Positions 42,324 through 52,700 of a stretch of DNA of 53,936 nt are shown one piece after another. The notes under the pieces are model-generated. The model was not told where the DNA came from and did not search any database. It was given only the letters and a program-made list of their open reading frames with translations. The stretch is from Lachnospiraceae bacterium A4 (lineage in GTDB: Bacteria; Bacillota; Clostridia; Lachnospirales; Lachnospiraceae). Position numbers and translations under genes: made by a program. Numbering within the stretch: position 1 is the stretch's first letter; each line of letters opens with the position of its first letter. The stretch lies in NCBI GenBank assembly GCA_000403215.2, contig KE159533.1, positions 115,984-169,919 of the forward strand, in the 5' to 3' direction.

Positions 42324-43009
42324 TGTTTTTATGGGAAGCGCTGCTGTGCGCACGCACGGCGCAGATTCCAGAACAGGAGATCCGATTTGTCCATGCGCGG
42401 CATGGAAGCCCCTGTATGGAGCTTTCGCTGCCGTGCCTGAACCAGACATCGCTGGAAAAGGAAGTGGAGGTCAATACCTATTACCGCTTTTATGCCATAT
42501 TTAAAGACATGTTCCCGCCGGAACCGCCGGAATTTCCTGCTCTTTTGGACAGCCTGACGGATGCGGCGCTCCATATGCTTGCGCAGAATGACATCATGAG
42601 GGGGATGACAAGGGAGGACTACCACAAGAAGCTGCTTGCGGACGAGGTGATGCGCGGGGGTTTTGGAGAGGCTGCGGTCAAAGTGTTCTGCGGCATGGAC
42701 AAAAGGGAACAGGAGAAGCTTCTGAGCGGCTGGCTCAACCTCTTCCGGGTCGGAAGCGCCCTGCCGGTATTTCTTGATATGGTACACGGGCTGATAGAGG
42801 ACAGCATCGTCTACCTGAGCCGTGAAAACCCGGACGAGATCCTGCTCTACACCGTATTTAAGAAGGAACCGAAACTGGAGCAGCGCATCGCGTTTCTGGC
42901 GGACACGTTTCTGGACATCCGGTACCATGTTGAGGTTTTCTATGAATACCACTTTGGGATCATGGACATAGACGAAACAATGCAGACAGACAGAATCGCT
43001 GTCTGTTAA
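42320..43009 (+). CDS. Unassigned cluster protein, possible baseplate part (229 residues)
   Basis: ATG 42320 is coupled to the stop of the previous gene by ATGA and preceded by GGAGG. The protein is helical and soluble with LPVFLDMVHGLIEDSIVYLS and RIAFLADTFLDIRYHVEVFYEYHFG near its end. No family is recognised. The close coupling to the 433-residue protein suggests that they form a complex. A 23-base gap separates it from the next gene. Confidence 0.55.
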   Translation: MMFLWEALLCARTAQIPEQEIRFVHARHGSPCMELSLPCLNQTSLEKEVEVNTYYRFYAIFKDMFPPEPPEFPALLDSLTDAALHMLAQNDIMRGMTREDYHKKLLADEVMRGGFGEAAVKVFCGMDKREQEKLLSGWLNLFRVGSALPVFLDMVHGLIEDSIVYLSRENPDEILLYTVFKKEPKLEQRIAFLADTFLDIRYHVEVFYEYHFGIMDIDETMQTDRIAVC

Positions 43010-43032
43010 TCGGAAGCGGGAGGCAGAAAGAA

Positions 43033-43800
43033 ATGTTTCAAAACATCTATCCAATTTTTGAGAGAAAACATGTGCTGAAAAAAGAAATGCTGGAAAATCT
43101 CCGTGATTATCCAAGGACACTGTTTCAATTACAGTACCAGGATTACAGTGACGGGATTCTCTATGGCTGCAGTCTGGAAGCGGCAGGCACAGAGCTGGCC
43201 GTCAAGCCGGGGATCCTGCTCTATCACCAGACCCCCTATTTCATGGAAACACCCTGTGTGGTATCCTGTGAAGCCCAGGGGAGGCTCTCTTATCTGAAAG
43301 TCTGTTTTTCCGACAGGGAGGCAGGAACCGGGCATGTAAAATACTGCGGGCATATCTATCTGGATGAGAAAGAGCCGGACCCGGAGCTGGAACTGGAGTT
43401 TGGGCGGTTCAAGCTCCAGCCGGGCGCGAGGCTGCGCACAGAATATGTGGATTTTGCAGACTACGTGACTGAATTTGATACCGTGGACCGCATTCATGTG
43501 CCCTACGCTGCGCCGGCGCATCCCACAGTCTGGCCGCAGCTTCTAAAGCGCTTTGCCGCAGAGCTGCTGGGCACGGGCACACAAAACGCACTGGACTGCG
43601 CATTCTGCATGAGCTGCATGCAGACGAAGGACAACATGCCGTATGATGCGGTAAAGACCTATCTGAATGTGAAACTGAAAGAGGAGCGGGACTACACCAG
43701 TGAACAGACGTACCATGCATTAAAGCGCATCCTTGAGGAAGCAAAAGGGAGCAGAAAGAATTATACAGCGGAAAAGGGCAGTAAGCTTTTGATGATCTGA
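43033..43800 (+). CDS. Unassigned cluster protein, tail-fibre or TssK-like N-terminus (255 residues)
   Basis: ATG 43033 has GGGAGG upstream. The start region (LENLRDYPRTLFQLQYQDYSDGILYGCSL, about 20-48, followed by VKPGILLYHQTPYFME) has the pattern seen in TssK-like and phage tail-fibre-attachment proteins: a short helix, then beta strands with Y-x-D-G-I-L-x-G, then k-P-G-i. A Cys-rich stretch (DCAFCMSCM) lies at about 195-203. The resemblance is weak. The place before the spike genes fits a connector between baseplate and other parts. I rate the TssK-like guess as low and the gene as certain. Confidence 0.55.
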   Translation: MFQNIYPIFERKHVLKKEMLENLRDYPRTLFQLQYQDYSDGILYGCSLEAAGTELAVKPGILLYHQTPYFMETPCVVSCEAQGRLSYLKVCFSDREAGTGHVKYCGHIYLDEKEPDPELELEFGRFKLQPGARLRTEYVDFADYVTEFDTVDRIHVPYAAPAHPTVWPQLLKRFAAELLGTGTQNALDCAFCMSCMQTKDNMPYDAVKTYLNVKLKEERDYTSEQTYHALKRILEEAKGSRKNYTAEKGSKLLMI

Positions 43801-43854
43801 GCATGTAAAGGAAGCTATTCATGAACAGTTTCTACAAGAAAGGAGACGTCATTT

Positions 43855-44481
43855 ATGGAGATAGACCGTTCCATTGCATTGTTCCAGCAGGAACAGTGGG
43901 CGAGGGAAGAGGAAGAAAAAAACAGAAGCTTCTTAGAGCAGTATGACCCGAAAAACCATATCAAATACACGCTCGAAGAGCTGATTGAGGGCATACATAA
44001 AAAGAAGCAGTATCTGTATACATTAAAGCTTGAGTTTGAGGAGAGGAAGCTGTTAAGCGGGCGTCTTGCCATACCATTTATCAGGGATTTTTTTGATGTG
44101 GTTGACGATGAGCCTGATACGGCGCTTCTTGCAAGCAACAGCCGCCATGTCACCATGACCTTTTCAGACACGCCGGGCCGGAAGGCGGTGCACAGCACAG
44201 AGGAATGGATCGAGGGGATGAAGGGCAGCATGAAAGCTATGAATCTGCATATGAGCGTGGAGCAGACAAAGGTCCTTGGGAACATGGAATACCTGTGCTG
44301 CACAATGCCCACCGCAAAGGGAAAGATCTACAACGTCGTATTCTACATGCAGAAGGATGACAGGCTGTATGCAGGCACGCTCAACTGCCCGGAAAAGGAC
44401 AAGGAGGGCATGGGGCTTATGCTGGAGGCCTGCGCCCACGTGATTGAGGAGATGAACCGCCAGGGAGGAGATGTTTCATGA
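43855..44481 (+). CDS. DcrB/DUF1795-like protein (Eag-type chaperone candidate)
   Basis: A 208-residue protein with AAAGGAG before ATG 43855. The first 70 residues form a charged helix (QWAREEEEKNRSFLE, HKKKQYLYTL). The rest resembles the DcrB/DUF1795 fold: IPFIRDFF start, NSRHVTMTF, EEWIEGMKGSMKAM helix, EYLCCTM and IYNVVFYMQKDD strands, and the last helix with EACAHVIEEM. In type VI systems Eag proteins of this fold shield the hydrophobic segments of Rhs and prePAAR effectors before loading. The VgrG-Rhs protein downstream has just such a hydrophobic region, which supports the idea. Its stop overlaps the first VgrG start by ATGA. Confidence 0.5.
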   Translation: MEIDRSIALFQQEQWAREEEEKNRSFLEQYDPKNHIKYTLEELIEGIHKKKQYLYTLKLEFEERKLLSGRLAIPFIRDFFDVVDDEPDTALLASNSRHVTMTFSDTPGRKAVHSTEEWIEGMKGSMKAMNLHMSVEQTKVLGNMEYLCCTMPTAKGKIYNVVFYMQKDDRLYAGTLNCPEKDKEGMGLMLEACAHVIEEMNRQGGDVS

Positions 44482-45887
44482 AAGATGCAGTAACTTATGA
44501 AAATCTTCATTTAAAACTGGGAGAGACTCTGCTGTCCGTATATCAGCTCTCCATTGTGGAGGAGCCGGGAAAGCATGGCCGCATGTATGCCGACGCCCAG
44601 GCGCAGGAGGGCGAAAAGGAGTACCTTCTGTATGAAGAGTGCGGCGATGTGGCGTTATATGCAGACCGCGGGGAGCGTATGGAATCGATCTTCCAGGGGA
44701 TTGTGGTTAAAATGGATGCGGCAGCCAAGGGGGGCCGGTGTGAGGTCCACCTTGAGGCAGTGACAAGAAGCTATATGATGGATTTATCCGTACTGGATTT
44801 TACGTTTCAGGATACGGCGATGTCCTCGCACCAGCTGTTTCAGAGTGTGATGCAGTTCTATCCAGACAGCCAGGCGCTGATTTTTGTGCCGGATGCGCCG
44901 CTTGGACAGATCGCCGTGCAGTATCAGGAGACAGACTGGGCATTTTTAAACCGGATGCTTTCCCATTACGGCGCCGGCATTTATCCAGACAGCACCATGC
45001 CGGGAATCTGTACGCGCATGGGGCTTACGGATGACTGCGAGGAGACAGGCTGGGATGCGTTCTTTTATACCGTGATGCGTGATGCGGCGCCGCAGCGTGC
45101 TAAAAAGGAGCAGAAAGGGCAGATGTGCTATACCGTCGAGGCGGATGACATCCTGCCGCTGGGCGTTAAGACAGTATTCCACGGGCAGGAGCTGTATATT
45201 GGAAAGATTTACAGGCATTTGAGAAAAGGGATTCTGGTCAGCGAATACACGCTGTATTTCAGGGAAGGAATGGAGATTCCGCGGTACAATAACCCGCTTC
45301 TGTGCGGCGTGTCACAGTATGGCACAGTCACAGAAGTCAAGAGGAACCGGATCCGCGCAGCGCTGGAAAACGACGCCCTCATCTTCTGCGACGACCAGTA
45401 TTTTTATCCGTACTCCACGGTGGCAGCCTCACCGGACGGAAGCGGCTGGTACTGTATGCCAAAGGCGGGAGATCCGGTCAGAATCTTCTTCCCGACGGAT
45501 GATGAGCGCGGGGGGTATGCCGTTTCAAACATTGAAGGAGAGTCCGCACCTGGACAGGACAGCCCCATCAGCAACCCGGATTTAAAGGACATCCTCATGC
45601 CGGACGGCAAGGGCGTAAAGTTTATTGAGGGCGGAATTGAGGTGTGCGTCGGGGATTTTCTGGGCGATATCACGCTGACAGACGACGGAAAGATACAGAT
45701 GAACGTCAAGGAAGAAAAGGACCTTGGGATTTATTCGGAGGGCATGGTGTACTTTATGACAGAAGAGGGCGGAACGATCGAGGCATCGGCAGGCACCCAG
45801 ATACAGATCAAAAACGACGCGGGCGGCGAAATCTGCATGACAGACGACACCATCAGAATGAAGGCGTCCTCCATTGAGAATAATTAG
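44478..45887 (+). CDS. VgrG-like spike protein 1
   Basis: A 469-residue spike of the VgrG / phage gp27-gp5 type. The gp27-like part ends with the family hallmark YQETDWAFLNRML (about 154-166). An OB-fold (gp5-like) follows, with SPDGSGWYCMPKAGDPVRIFFP (about 315-336), which is typical of the entry to the VgrG needle, and then a beta-helix made of short strand repeats (GDITLTDDGKIQMNV, IEASAGTQIQIKN). There is no extra C-terminal effector domain. Trimeric spikes of this kind sit at the tip of the tube and pierce the target. ATG 44478 overlaps the preceding stop; the second VgrG-like gene follows 14 bases after its stop. Confidence 0.8.
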   Translation: MKDAVTYENLHLKLGETLLSVYQLSIVEEPGKHGRMYADAQAQEGEKEYLLYEECGDVALYADRGERMESIFQGIVVKMDAAAKGGRCEVHLEAVTRSYMMDLSVLDFTFQDTAMSSHQLFQSVMQFYPDSQALIFVPDAPLGQIAVQYQETDWAFLNRMLSHYGAGIYPDSTMPGICTRMGLTDDCEETGWDAFFYTVMRDAAPQRAKKEQKGQMCYTVEADDILPLGVKTVFHGQELYIGKIYRHLRKGILVSEYTLYFREGMEIPRYNNPLLCGVSQYGTVTEVKRNRIRAALENDALIFCDDQYFYPYSTVAASPDGSGWYCMPKAGDPVRIFFPTDDERGGYAVSNIEGESAPGQDSPISNPDLKDILMPDGKGVKFIEGGIEVCVGDFLGDITLTDDGKIQMNVKEEKDLGIYSEGMVYFMTEEGGTIEASAGTQIQIKNDAGGEICMTDDTIRMKASSIENN

Positions 45888-45901
45888 CGGAGGTGTGTGG
45901 A

Positions 45902-47302
45902 ATGTACAGCTTACATGACGTGAAAATCACAGGAGTTGCTCTTGACAGGATCCTTTTCTGTGAGATTGAATCCCATACCGGGGAGCACAGCACACTGATG
46001 CTTGGCGGCTATGTTGACAATGCGGAGGAATTTTTGTTCTGCGTGCCAGACTGCCAGGACATCGAAGTTTCCATACAGGATAAGGAGGGCACGAAAATCC
46101 TATTTTCCGGCATTGTGTCCAACATCCGGATCACAGATACCGGACAGATGAAAACCGTGTGGATAGAAGGAAAAAGCAGAAGCTGGCTGATGGACCGTAC
46201 GAAGCGTTCCCGGTCGTTTCAGGACGCACAGACCACATATCAGGCGCTTGTAGAGGAAATCTTAAAGGATTACGAAGGAAGCAGCCTGATCTATGCGGGG
46301 GAGAGCCTGCAGACAGGAGCGCTCATCATCCAGTATGAGGAGACGGACTGGGCGTTCTTAAAAAGAGTTCTTTCCAAAACAGGGCTTGTGCTGACACCGG
46401 ACAGCCGCGCACCCGGCATCAGCCTCTATGCAGGCGTGCCGGCGTTTCCAGAATCCACGCTTATCTACAGCGTACTGGAAATGAACAAGGACATGCGCTC
46501 CTATTACCGTCTGAAAGCCAATCAGCGGATGGTGCATCCGGCGGATTTCACCCAGTATGTGATTGCTTCCGAGCAGCTTATGGGGATTTTTGAGACGGCG
46601 CTCGTACAGGGACAGCCCCTTGCAGCATATGCATACAGGTATTCCTTTGATGCCCAGGAACTGACAGGCACCTACTGGATGCAGAGCCAAAAAGGGCTGT
46701 CCGTGCAGGCGTCCTATCCTATGCACCTGATCGGTGCGGCACTGATGGCAAAGGTGGTGGAGGTAAAAAAGAACCTGATACGGGCGGCGATGGAGATTGA
46801 CGGGACGCATACCGAACGGGCGGTCCACTGGTTCCCGTACTCCACTCTGTCAGCGTCACCTGACGGGAGCGGATGGTACTGCATGCCGGAAATCGGGGAT
46901 GATGTACGCATCTATTTTCCCTCCAAAGTGGAGGAGGAGGCGGTTGCGCTCAGTGCGGTGAGCGGCTATGAAGCGCCGCAGGGAGGAAGCGACCGGATGC
47001 AGGATCCAGACAGCAGGTATTTAAGGACAAGGTTTGGACAGGAGCTTGCGCTCAATCCCAATGAAGCCAGCCTCTCCTGCGGCGGAATGTCCGGCATCCG
47101 CATCCTGTCAGACGGGAGCTTAAACATTTATGCAAAGGAGACGGTCTGTGTGCAGGCATCGGAGAAAATAACCCTCCATGCGGAGGAAAATCTGACCATT
47201 CATGTAAAAGAGCAGTTCCAGATGCAGAGCATGCAGGGCGGACAGCTTACAGCCATGGAAGGGAAGATCTTTATCAGGGGTACCGAGGTCAAGCTGGATT
47301 AG
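45902..47302 (+). CDS. VgrG-like spike protein 2
   Basis: A 466-residue paralogue. ATG 45902 has GGAGG eight bases upstream and is preferred to an in-frame GTG at 45893. It shows the same order: YEETDWAFLKRVL in the gp27-like part, SPDGSGWYCMPEIGDDVRIYFP in the OB-fold, and a C-terminal beta-helix (LNIYAKETVCVQASEKITL, NLTIHVKEQFQM). No effector domain. Compared with protein 1, the N-terminal third is quite different, so the two may form separate trimers or a mixed spike. A pentapeptide-repeat gene follows 16 bases later. Confidence 0.8.
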   Translation: MYSLHDVKITGVALDRILFCEIESHTGEHSTLMLGGYVDNAEEFLFCVPDCQDIEVSIQDKEGTKILFSGIVSNIRITDTGQMKTVWIEGKSRSWLMDRTKRSRSFQDAQTTYQALVEEILKDYEGSSLIYAGESLQTGALIIQYEETDWAFLKRVLSKTGLVLTPDSRAPGISLYAGVPAFPESTLIYSVLEMNKDMRSYYRLKANQRMVHPADFTQYVIASEQLMGIFETALVQGQPLAAYAYRYSFDAQELTGTYWMQSQKGLSVQASYPMHLIGAALMAKVVEVKKNLIRAAMEIDGTHTERAVHWFPYSTLSASPDGSGWYCMPEIGDDVRIYFPSKVEEEAVALSAVSGYEAPQGGSDRMQDPDSRYLRTRFGQELALNPNEASLSCGGMSGIRILSDGSLNIYAKETVCVQASEKITLHAEENLTIHVKEQFQMQSMQGGQLTAMEGKIFIRGTEVKLD

Positions 47303-47318
47303 GGGGGAGGAAAAACAA

Positions 47319-48290
47319 ATGGACAGAGAAACAGCCCTGCAGGATTTTCAAAAAAAGGCTGCCATAAAAATAGCGGAATTTCGAAATGGCATCACAGCAT
47401 ATGTCCTAGAGCGGGCAGAGGCGCTTGAAGAGCTGGTAAGGACAGCGGCGGAGCGCCTTGGGGAACAGATGGAAAAACAGGGAAAAGAGTCGGTAAGCTT
47501 TCTGTACTTCTCTATTTTAAAGACCGATTTCATCGGCGGCAGGCACCGTATCATGCTCCACGCGCTGGACATGCAGTGGTATCTCGATGAGGCACCGGCG
47601 GAAGTCTATGTGGATGCAGGTGATCTGTTTGCGCCCCTCATGGAATTATGGGACGCACTTACAGAGGCCGGCGGGGGATACGGGGGCGCCGTAAACCGCT
47701 ATGATATAACGCATCTGATCTTTGACCAGCTTCCGGTTTATGACACTGCTGTCAGTTATGTCCTGCGCTGGCGCCTTCGGGACTGGGAGAAGAAGAGCAT
47801 TTTTGAAAGCGTCCCCCGCACGCCGTACTGGCTTGTAAAGTGGGGACAGTACCGCGACCAGACAGAGACGCTCCTCCAGACGGACAGAACAAAGAAAGAA
47901 GCGTCTGAATGGACCGAGGCGCTTGCAAAGGCAAGGCATAAGCCGGACAGGATGGTGTTCAGTTACTGGTATCAGGGAACATTTGAGGGCGGAAGCCCTA
48001 AGGAAATGGACATGCGTTTTATCACCTTTGAGGAATGTGAGATAAAAAACATGGATTTTAAAGACTGCAACCTGGAAGGGAGCCGTTTTGTAAAGTGCAC
48101 ATTTTCAGACTGTACGTTTCCCGGCTGTAACCTGTGGGGTGCAGATTTCAGGGGATGCCGCTTTGAGCGCACCTCCTTTGAAGGGGCGGAGCTTTCGGCG
48201 GCGGTATTTCCAGCTGAGAGTGTTCCGTTTCTAAATATCAGTGCAGAACAGCTTCAGGTGATCGGTTTAGACAGGGAGGAAGAAGCATGA
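47319..48290 (+). CDS. Pentapeptide-repeat protein of the spike region
   Basis: A 323-residue protein with GGGGGGAGG before ATG 47319. The first 70 residues are helical, the middle domain (about 75-220) is of unknown fold with many Trp and Tyr, and residues about 228-298 are pentapeptide repeats of the A/C-(D/N)-(L/F) type: MDFKDCNLEGSRF, CTFPGCNLWGADF, RGCRFERTSF. Repeats of this kind form a right-handed beta-helix. Related proteins accompany Rhs and VgrG genes (DUF2169 plus pentapeptide, as adaptors for effector loading); whether the middle domain is DUF2169-like I cannot tell. Overlaps the next gene by four bases. Confidence 0.65.
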   Translation: MDRETALQDFQKKAAIKIAEFRNGITAYVLERAEALEELVRTAAERLGEQMEKQGKESVSFLYFSILKTDFIGGRHRIMLHALDMQWYLDEAPAEVYVDAGDLFAPLMELWDALTEAGGGYGGAVNRYDITHLIFDQLPVYDTAVSYVLRWRLRDWEKKSIFESVPRTPYWLVKWGQYRDQTETLLQTDRTKKEASEWTEALAKARHKPDRMVFSYWYQGTFEGGSPKEMDMRFITFEECEIKNMDFKDCNLEGSRFVKCTFSDCTFPGCNLWGADFRGCRFERTSFEGAELSAAVFPAESVPFLNISAEQLQVIGLDREEEA

Positions 48291-48823
48291 GGTATTTTTT
48301 CATTACGCAGGATGTAAGCCTGCCCTGCGCCATCTCGTACAGGGATTTTGACATCACAGGCGGAAGCCACCTGTTTACCAAGGAGGATGCGGGAAGGCTC
48401 AACGATACGGTCTCGCTATACCTTTCAGGGAGCGGGAAGGAAGCGGCGTGGGATTTTTTACAGCGCCCCGTCACCATGTTTTCACAGCGGTTTGAGGACA
48501 TCCTGGAGGCGTATGAACCAGGGGTTCTCTTTAAGGACGTCGTTTTGATCCATAAGGAGAATGCGCTGCAGTACCGGTATGTGCATCCTTTGATGGACCA
48601 GCTTGATGCCGCCGCAGACCAGACGGAGTACTATGCAAACGGGATGGTAAAACGCCTTGTTTTATCACAGAAAAAGATTGGAAGGCACCATCTGTTTGTA
48701 CTGGCGGGAAAGCACAGAAAAGATCCTGTGGTAAGCCTTGCACTGGCGGAGAGCCTTCTTCGGAGGAAGCCTGCGGGCATGTGTTTTGAGGAAGTGGAGG
48801 TGGAAGAGCCATGGGAGAAATGA
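48287..48823 (+). CDS. Small cluster protein, unknown (178 residues)
   Basis: Starts in ATGA overlap with the pentapeptide gene. It is a soluble alpha/beta protein with LFKDVVLIHKENALQYRYVH and then LVLSQKKIGRHHLFVLAGK and SLALAESLLRRK. It vaguely recalls the immunity-type proteins found near polymorphic toxins (such as DUF1629), but immunity genes usually follow the toxin's 3' end, which lies outside this window. Its place between the spike adaptor and the PAAR-like gene rather suggests a structural or loading role. Overlaps the next gene by 13 bases. Confidence 0.55.
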   Translation: MRYFFITQDVSLPCAISYRDFDITGGSHLFTKEDAGRLNDTVSLYLSGSGKEAAWDFLQRPVTMFSQRFEDILEAYEPGVLFKDVVLIHKENALQYRYVHPLMDQLDAAADQTEYYANGMVKRLVLSQKKIGRHHLFVLAGKHRKDPVVSLALAESLLRRKPAGMCFEEVEVEEPWEK

Positions 48824-49641
48824 GTCTGTCGGGATTAGAGAAGATGCAGGGAGAGGCGAACAAAAAATTTATAGAATCCTATGATGCCGCACAGAAAGCC
48901 AGTGAGAAAGCTGCCGCAGCAGAGGAGGCTTTTTATAAGGCGGCGCAGGACTATACTTTCGGGGACATGAGCGACGAGAGCTTTCAGAAAAAGGAAGCGG
49001 CACAGAAAGCGATGGAAGAGGCAAAAGCAGAAGCGGAAAGAGCGCAGGAGGCCATGGAGAAAGCCATGAAGGATGCATCTGACGCAGAGAAAGCCGTGAA
49101 CGATAAGAAGGACGAGCTGCGACGAGAGCGTGACAACGACACGACCTATGTGGTGCACTGTGCGCGGATTGAGTGCACCAAGGGCATGCGGGAGAGCTAT
49201 CTTGTGCTGGGCCCTACGCACGGGGTAAAGACGCGGCAGATTCCGCAGATGACGATAAAGGACATTCTGCCAGAAGTGAACGTCATTAATTTCGGCGGCT
49301 GCTTCAGCATGGAAAACCCGTCGGTGAAAGCCGCCGCGGAAGCCGCTGTAATGGCAGCGCAGAAAACCATTGAGGACAAGCACAATCAAAAGGGCTGCAT
49401 CGGTCGCTTTTTTGACAACGTGGTGGACTGGTTTGTCGGAGACCATGAGATGAATGTGGATGAGAGCCTGATGCAGAAATGCGTCGGAGAATGCCTTGCA
49501 AATTTCGCAGGGAACCCCAAATGGGAGAAAGGCCATGAGAAAGTAACCATCAACGGAGATCCCGTGCTTCTGCGCAGGTGCAGCCTTACATGCAATTACG
49601 GCGGATGCATTACGATTCTGGTATCGGGACAGCCAGAGTAG
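48811..49641 (+). CDS. DUF4280 (PAAR-like) tip protein with coiled-coil start
   Basis: A 276-residue protein. Residues about 10-110 are a charged coiled coil, rich in Ala, Glu and Lys (EKAAAAEEAFYKAAQ, EEAKAEAERAQEAMEKAMKD). From about 112 the DUF4280 pattern begins: HCARIECTKG, LGPTHGVK, NVINFGGCFSMENP, and at the end VTINGDPVLLRRCSLTCNYGGCITIL. This family is a PAAR-like cone that caps VgrG spikes and is the usual form in Firmicutes and Bacteroidetes. Several Cys and one His could bind the tip metal. GGAGGTGGAAGAGCC precedes ATG 48811. The VgrG-Rhs gene follows 63 bases later. Confidence 0.75.
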   Translation: MGEMSLSGLEKMQGEANKKFIESYDAAQKASEKAAAAEEAFYKAAQDYTFGDMSDESFQKKEAAQKAMEEAKAEAERAQEAMEKAMKDASDAEKAVNDKKDELRRERDNDTTYVVHCARIECTKGMRESYLVLGPTHGVKTRQIPQMTIKDILPEVNVINFGGCFSMENPSVKAAAEAAVMAAQKTIEDKHNQKGCIGRFFDNVVDWFVGDHEMNVDESLMQKCVGECLANFAGNPKWEKGHEKVTINGDPVLLRRCSLTCNYGGCITILVSGQPE

Positions 49642-49704
49642 CGGCAGCAAAGCATCATGGCAGCAAAGCAGCCTTAAGAGATAAAAACCAGGAGGTGGCA
49701 TGAG

Positions 49705-52700
49705 ATGGAGATAACCTATCAGGGGCTTAGAATACAGCTCCCTTTTGAGGGCGTCATCGGGATTGAGTCGTTCTCAATGGATGCGTCCTTTAATGAACAT
49801 GTGTCCGTGGAGCTTAGGCTTCTTGTGGAGGAGGAGACGATTGAGCCTGCCATACACGGCATTTCTGACGGGGACGGCATCGAGGTGTATGAGGACGGCA
49901 GGGACGGCATCCTCTTTGCCGGAAAGATCACGGATACATGGATGAAAAAGGAACGCGGTCTGTGCTCTATGAGCCTGAAAGCGCTCTCCTACACGATGGA
50001 ATGGAGCCTTGCGCCGGTAAGCCAGAGCTTTCAGGACCTGGATCTGACTTATGAGCAGGTCTTAAAAAAAGTTCTTTCAGATCAGCCGGGCGCAGAGATC
50101 ATAGACAGCGTGACAAAAGGCGCTGTCATACCGGATTTTCTGATCCAGTATGAGGAGAGCGACTGGACCTTTCTTGCCCGTCTGGCAAGCCACTTTGGCA
50201 CTTTTCTCATACCGGACTGCTGTGCTGCGCACGGGCGTGCCTACTTCGGACTGCCGGACCTTGGCGGGGAGACCGTGCTTTATGGTGAGGAGTACCATGA
50301 GATCAAAGACATGGACCAGCAGTACCGCATCGGGGACGCCATCGGGCTGCTTCCACAGGAGAATATCCGCTGGGAGCTGACGACAGGTAAAAGCCTTATG
50401 CTTGCGCAGGGCGTGCGCTTTCAGGGCATCAGCGCCGTTGTCACCCGGATAAAGTACAGGACCGTGCGGGGAGAGCTGGTGCGCTCTTATGAGCTTTCCC
50501 GCAGAAAGGGCGTATTGTGCCCCCTAAAGAGAAATCCGCACATCTTCGGCATGAGCATTCCCGCGACTGTAAAGGAACGTGCAGGAAACTGTGTGCGTGT
50601 GCATTTCCACATCGACCCGGTGTATGAAAACGCCCCGAATAACAAGTATTTTCCTTATGCCATAGAGAGCAGCTTTATCTACTGCATGCCGGAAGTGGGA
50701 AGCCAGGTGCATATCTATTTTCCCGGCGCAGACGAAAGCGGCGCGGTGGCAGTCCACGCCATCCGCATGACAACAGAGCAGAGCGGCGGCAGTGACAGAG
50801 GCTATGCTCAGATACCGGACAATAAATCCTTTTCCAATGTTAACGGTGCAGAGCTTTTATGTACGCCGGGCGGCATTGACCTCTATTCCGACACGGACAG
50901 GGCGTCCTGCATCATGATGGATACGCAGGGGAATGCCGCTGTCACCGGGCGGGACATTGAATTTCATACCCAGGGGAATCTGTCTATAGGAGAGCCTGAC
51001 AGCGAGGGCGGAGAACCCACAGGACAGGCGGCTTTTGTGTCCGGCTCCATCACCTTCCGAATCGGGGAGGACGGCGCTGAGATCAACCTGACAGAGGAGG
51101 CGCACATCTGCGCGGTCTTTGTCAAGCTGGAAGCGTCAGACCGGACGCCGGCTTCCAACCCTTCCGCAAAAGAGGTGTCTGACCAGGTGACAGCCGGGGA
51201 CAAGGCTGCAAGAGACGAGATCAACAACAATGCATCCGCACAGCTGGTGGAGAAGTATGAAACAGGGCGCAGCCAGATTCTGCACGGGTTTGCCAAGGTC
51301 GCAGCCACTGTCGGCGCAGTGGCGGTTTATTGTACAATTACCGTGGTAACGGGCGGTGTCGGTGCACTTGCCGCGCCAGCGGTGCTTGGTGCAATCGGAG
51401 TCGGTGCGGGCGTGACAGTAGTTGCTGCATCGGACATCGGCGAAGGATTTGACAACGTGAAAAAATCACAGACGGGTGATCTGAACAGAGGGTATAACCT
51501 CATTCGGGAGAAAGTATTTAGAGGAAACCAACTGGCATATGATATTTTCAAGACGACGCTCGACGTTGTATTCGGCATGGTATCCGGGCGTGCACTGAAC
51601 GGACTGCAGGGACTCAAAGGCGTGATAAAGACCGGCATGCAGATGGGCGGCAACGTGGCAACAGGCATTGTGAACAGCCTGATTGACACCGGTTCGATTG
51701 ACCCGCTTGGGATGGCTTTTGACATCGGACTCGGCATGCTTCAGGGCTCGGTCGGAAGCGGTGTGACAAACAGCGTCTTAAAAAAGCTTGGGCTGACACA
51801 GTGCGGCATGCCCAAAAAGATCGTGGAGACCCTTGTGGGCACCAGCGTGGATACCGGGATGGATGCACTTGTGAGTAAGCTGTTCGGGCGGGACTTTGAC
51901 TTCTGGGACAGCCTTGGACGCAACGCGTTTTCAAATGCGCTTGCCGCCTTTATCAGCGACCCTGTCGATGCTGTCACCGGCACATACACCATCAACACAA
52001 CAGACTTTATCCTTGCAAGCCTTCCGGATCCGCTGAAGATAGAGCGCACCTACAGCTCCACCAGCAGAGAGGAATCCTGCCTTGGAAAGGGCTGGGGATT
52101 CAACTACGGCAGCCGCATCTACCGCGACACAAAGGATACAGAACACACCAGAATTCATCTTGAGACCATTACAGGCCATTCCTTATGTTTTGAGAGACAG
52201 GAAGATGCATGGGTAAACCAGACCAGAGGAACCGCACGGTTTCTAATGGAGGTGAAAGAGACTGCGGGCCTGTCAGAAGACGAAACCTTCCTGCTGTCGG
52301 ATGCCATGGACCACACGCTGTGCGTCTATGACAGACAGGGACGGCTGCGGTCTGTGAACTATCCAAACGGGCAGCATCTGTCTTTTGCATACAATGAAAA
52401 CGGACTTGAAAAGATCACAACGCCGCTTGGAAATGTGCTGGAAGTGCAGTGCAAAGACGAACGCATTTTACAGATTACTGACGAGATCGGACGCAGGACA
52501 CAGTACCGCTATGAGGGCGATTATCTGGTAGACGTGGTGCACACCGATGAGGGCATCACCCATTATGAATATGACGAAAACGGCCACATCACGGCAGTCA
52601 CCGACCAGAACGGCAGCCGCTACCTGGAAAATGAATATGACCCGAAAGGCAGAATCACAAAGCAGCGTTTCCCGGAAGGCATCTGCCAGACCTTTACATA

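Noticed and set aside
42329-43120. 263-codon - strand frame
   Set aside because: Shadow of the two + strand cluster genes, which are coupled by start-stop overlaps.
48835-49701. Long - strand frame of 288 codons opposite the PAAR-like gene
   Set aside because: Antisense shadow of the Ala/Glu-rich coiled coil; no ribosome site and strange composition.
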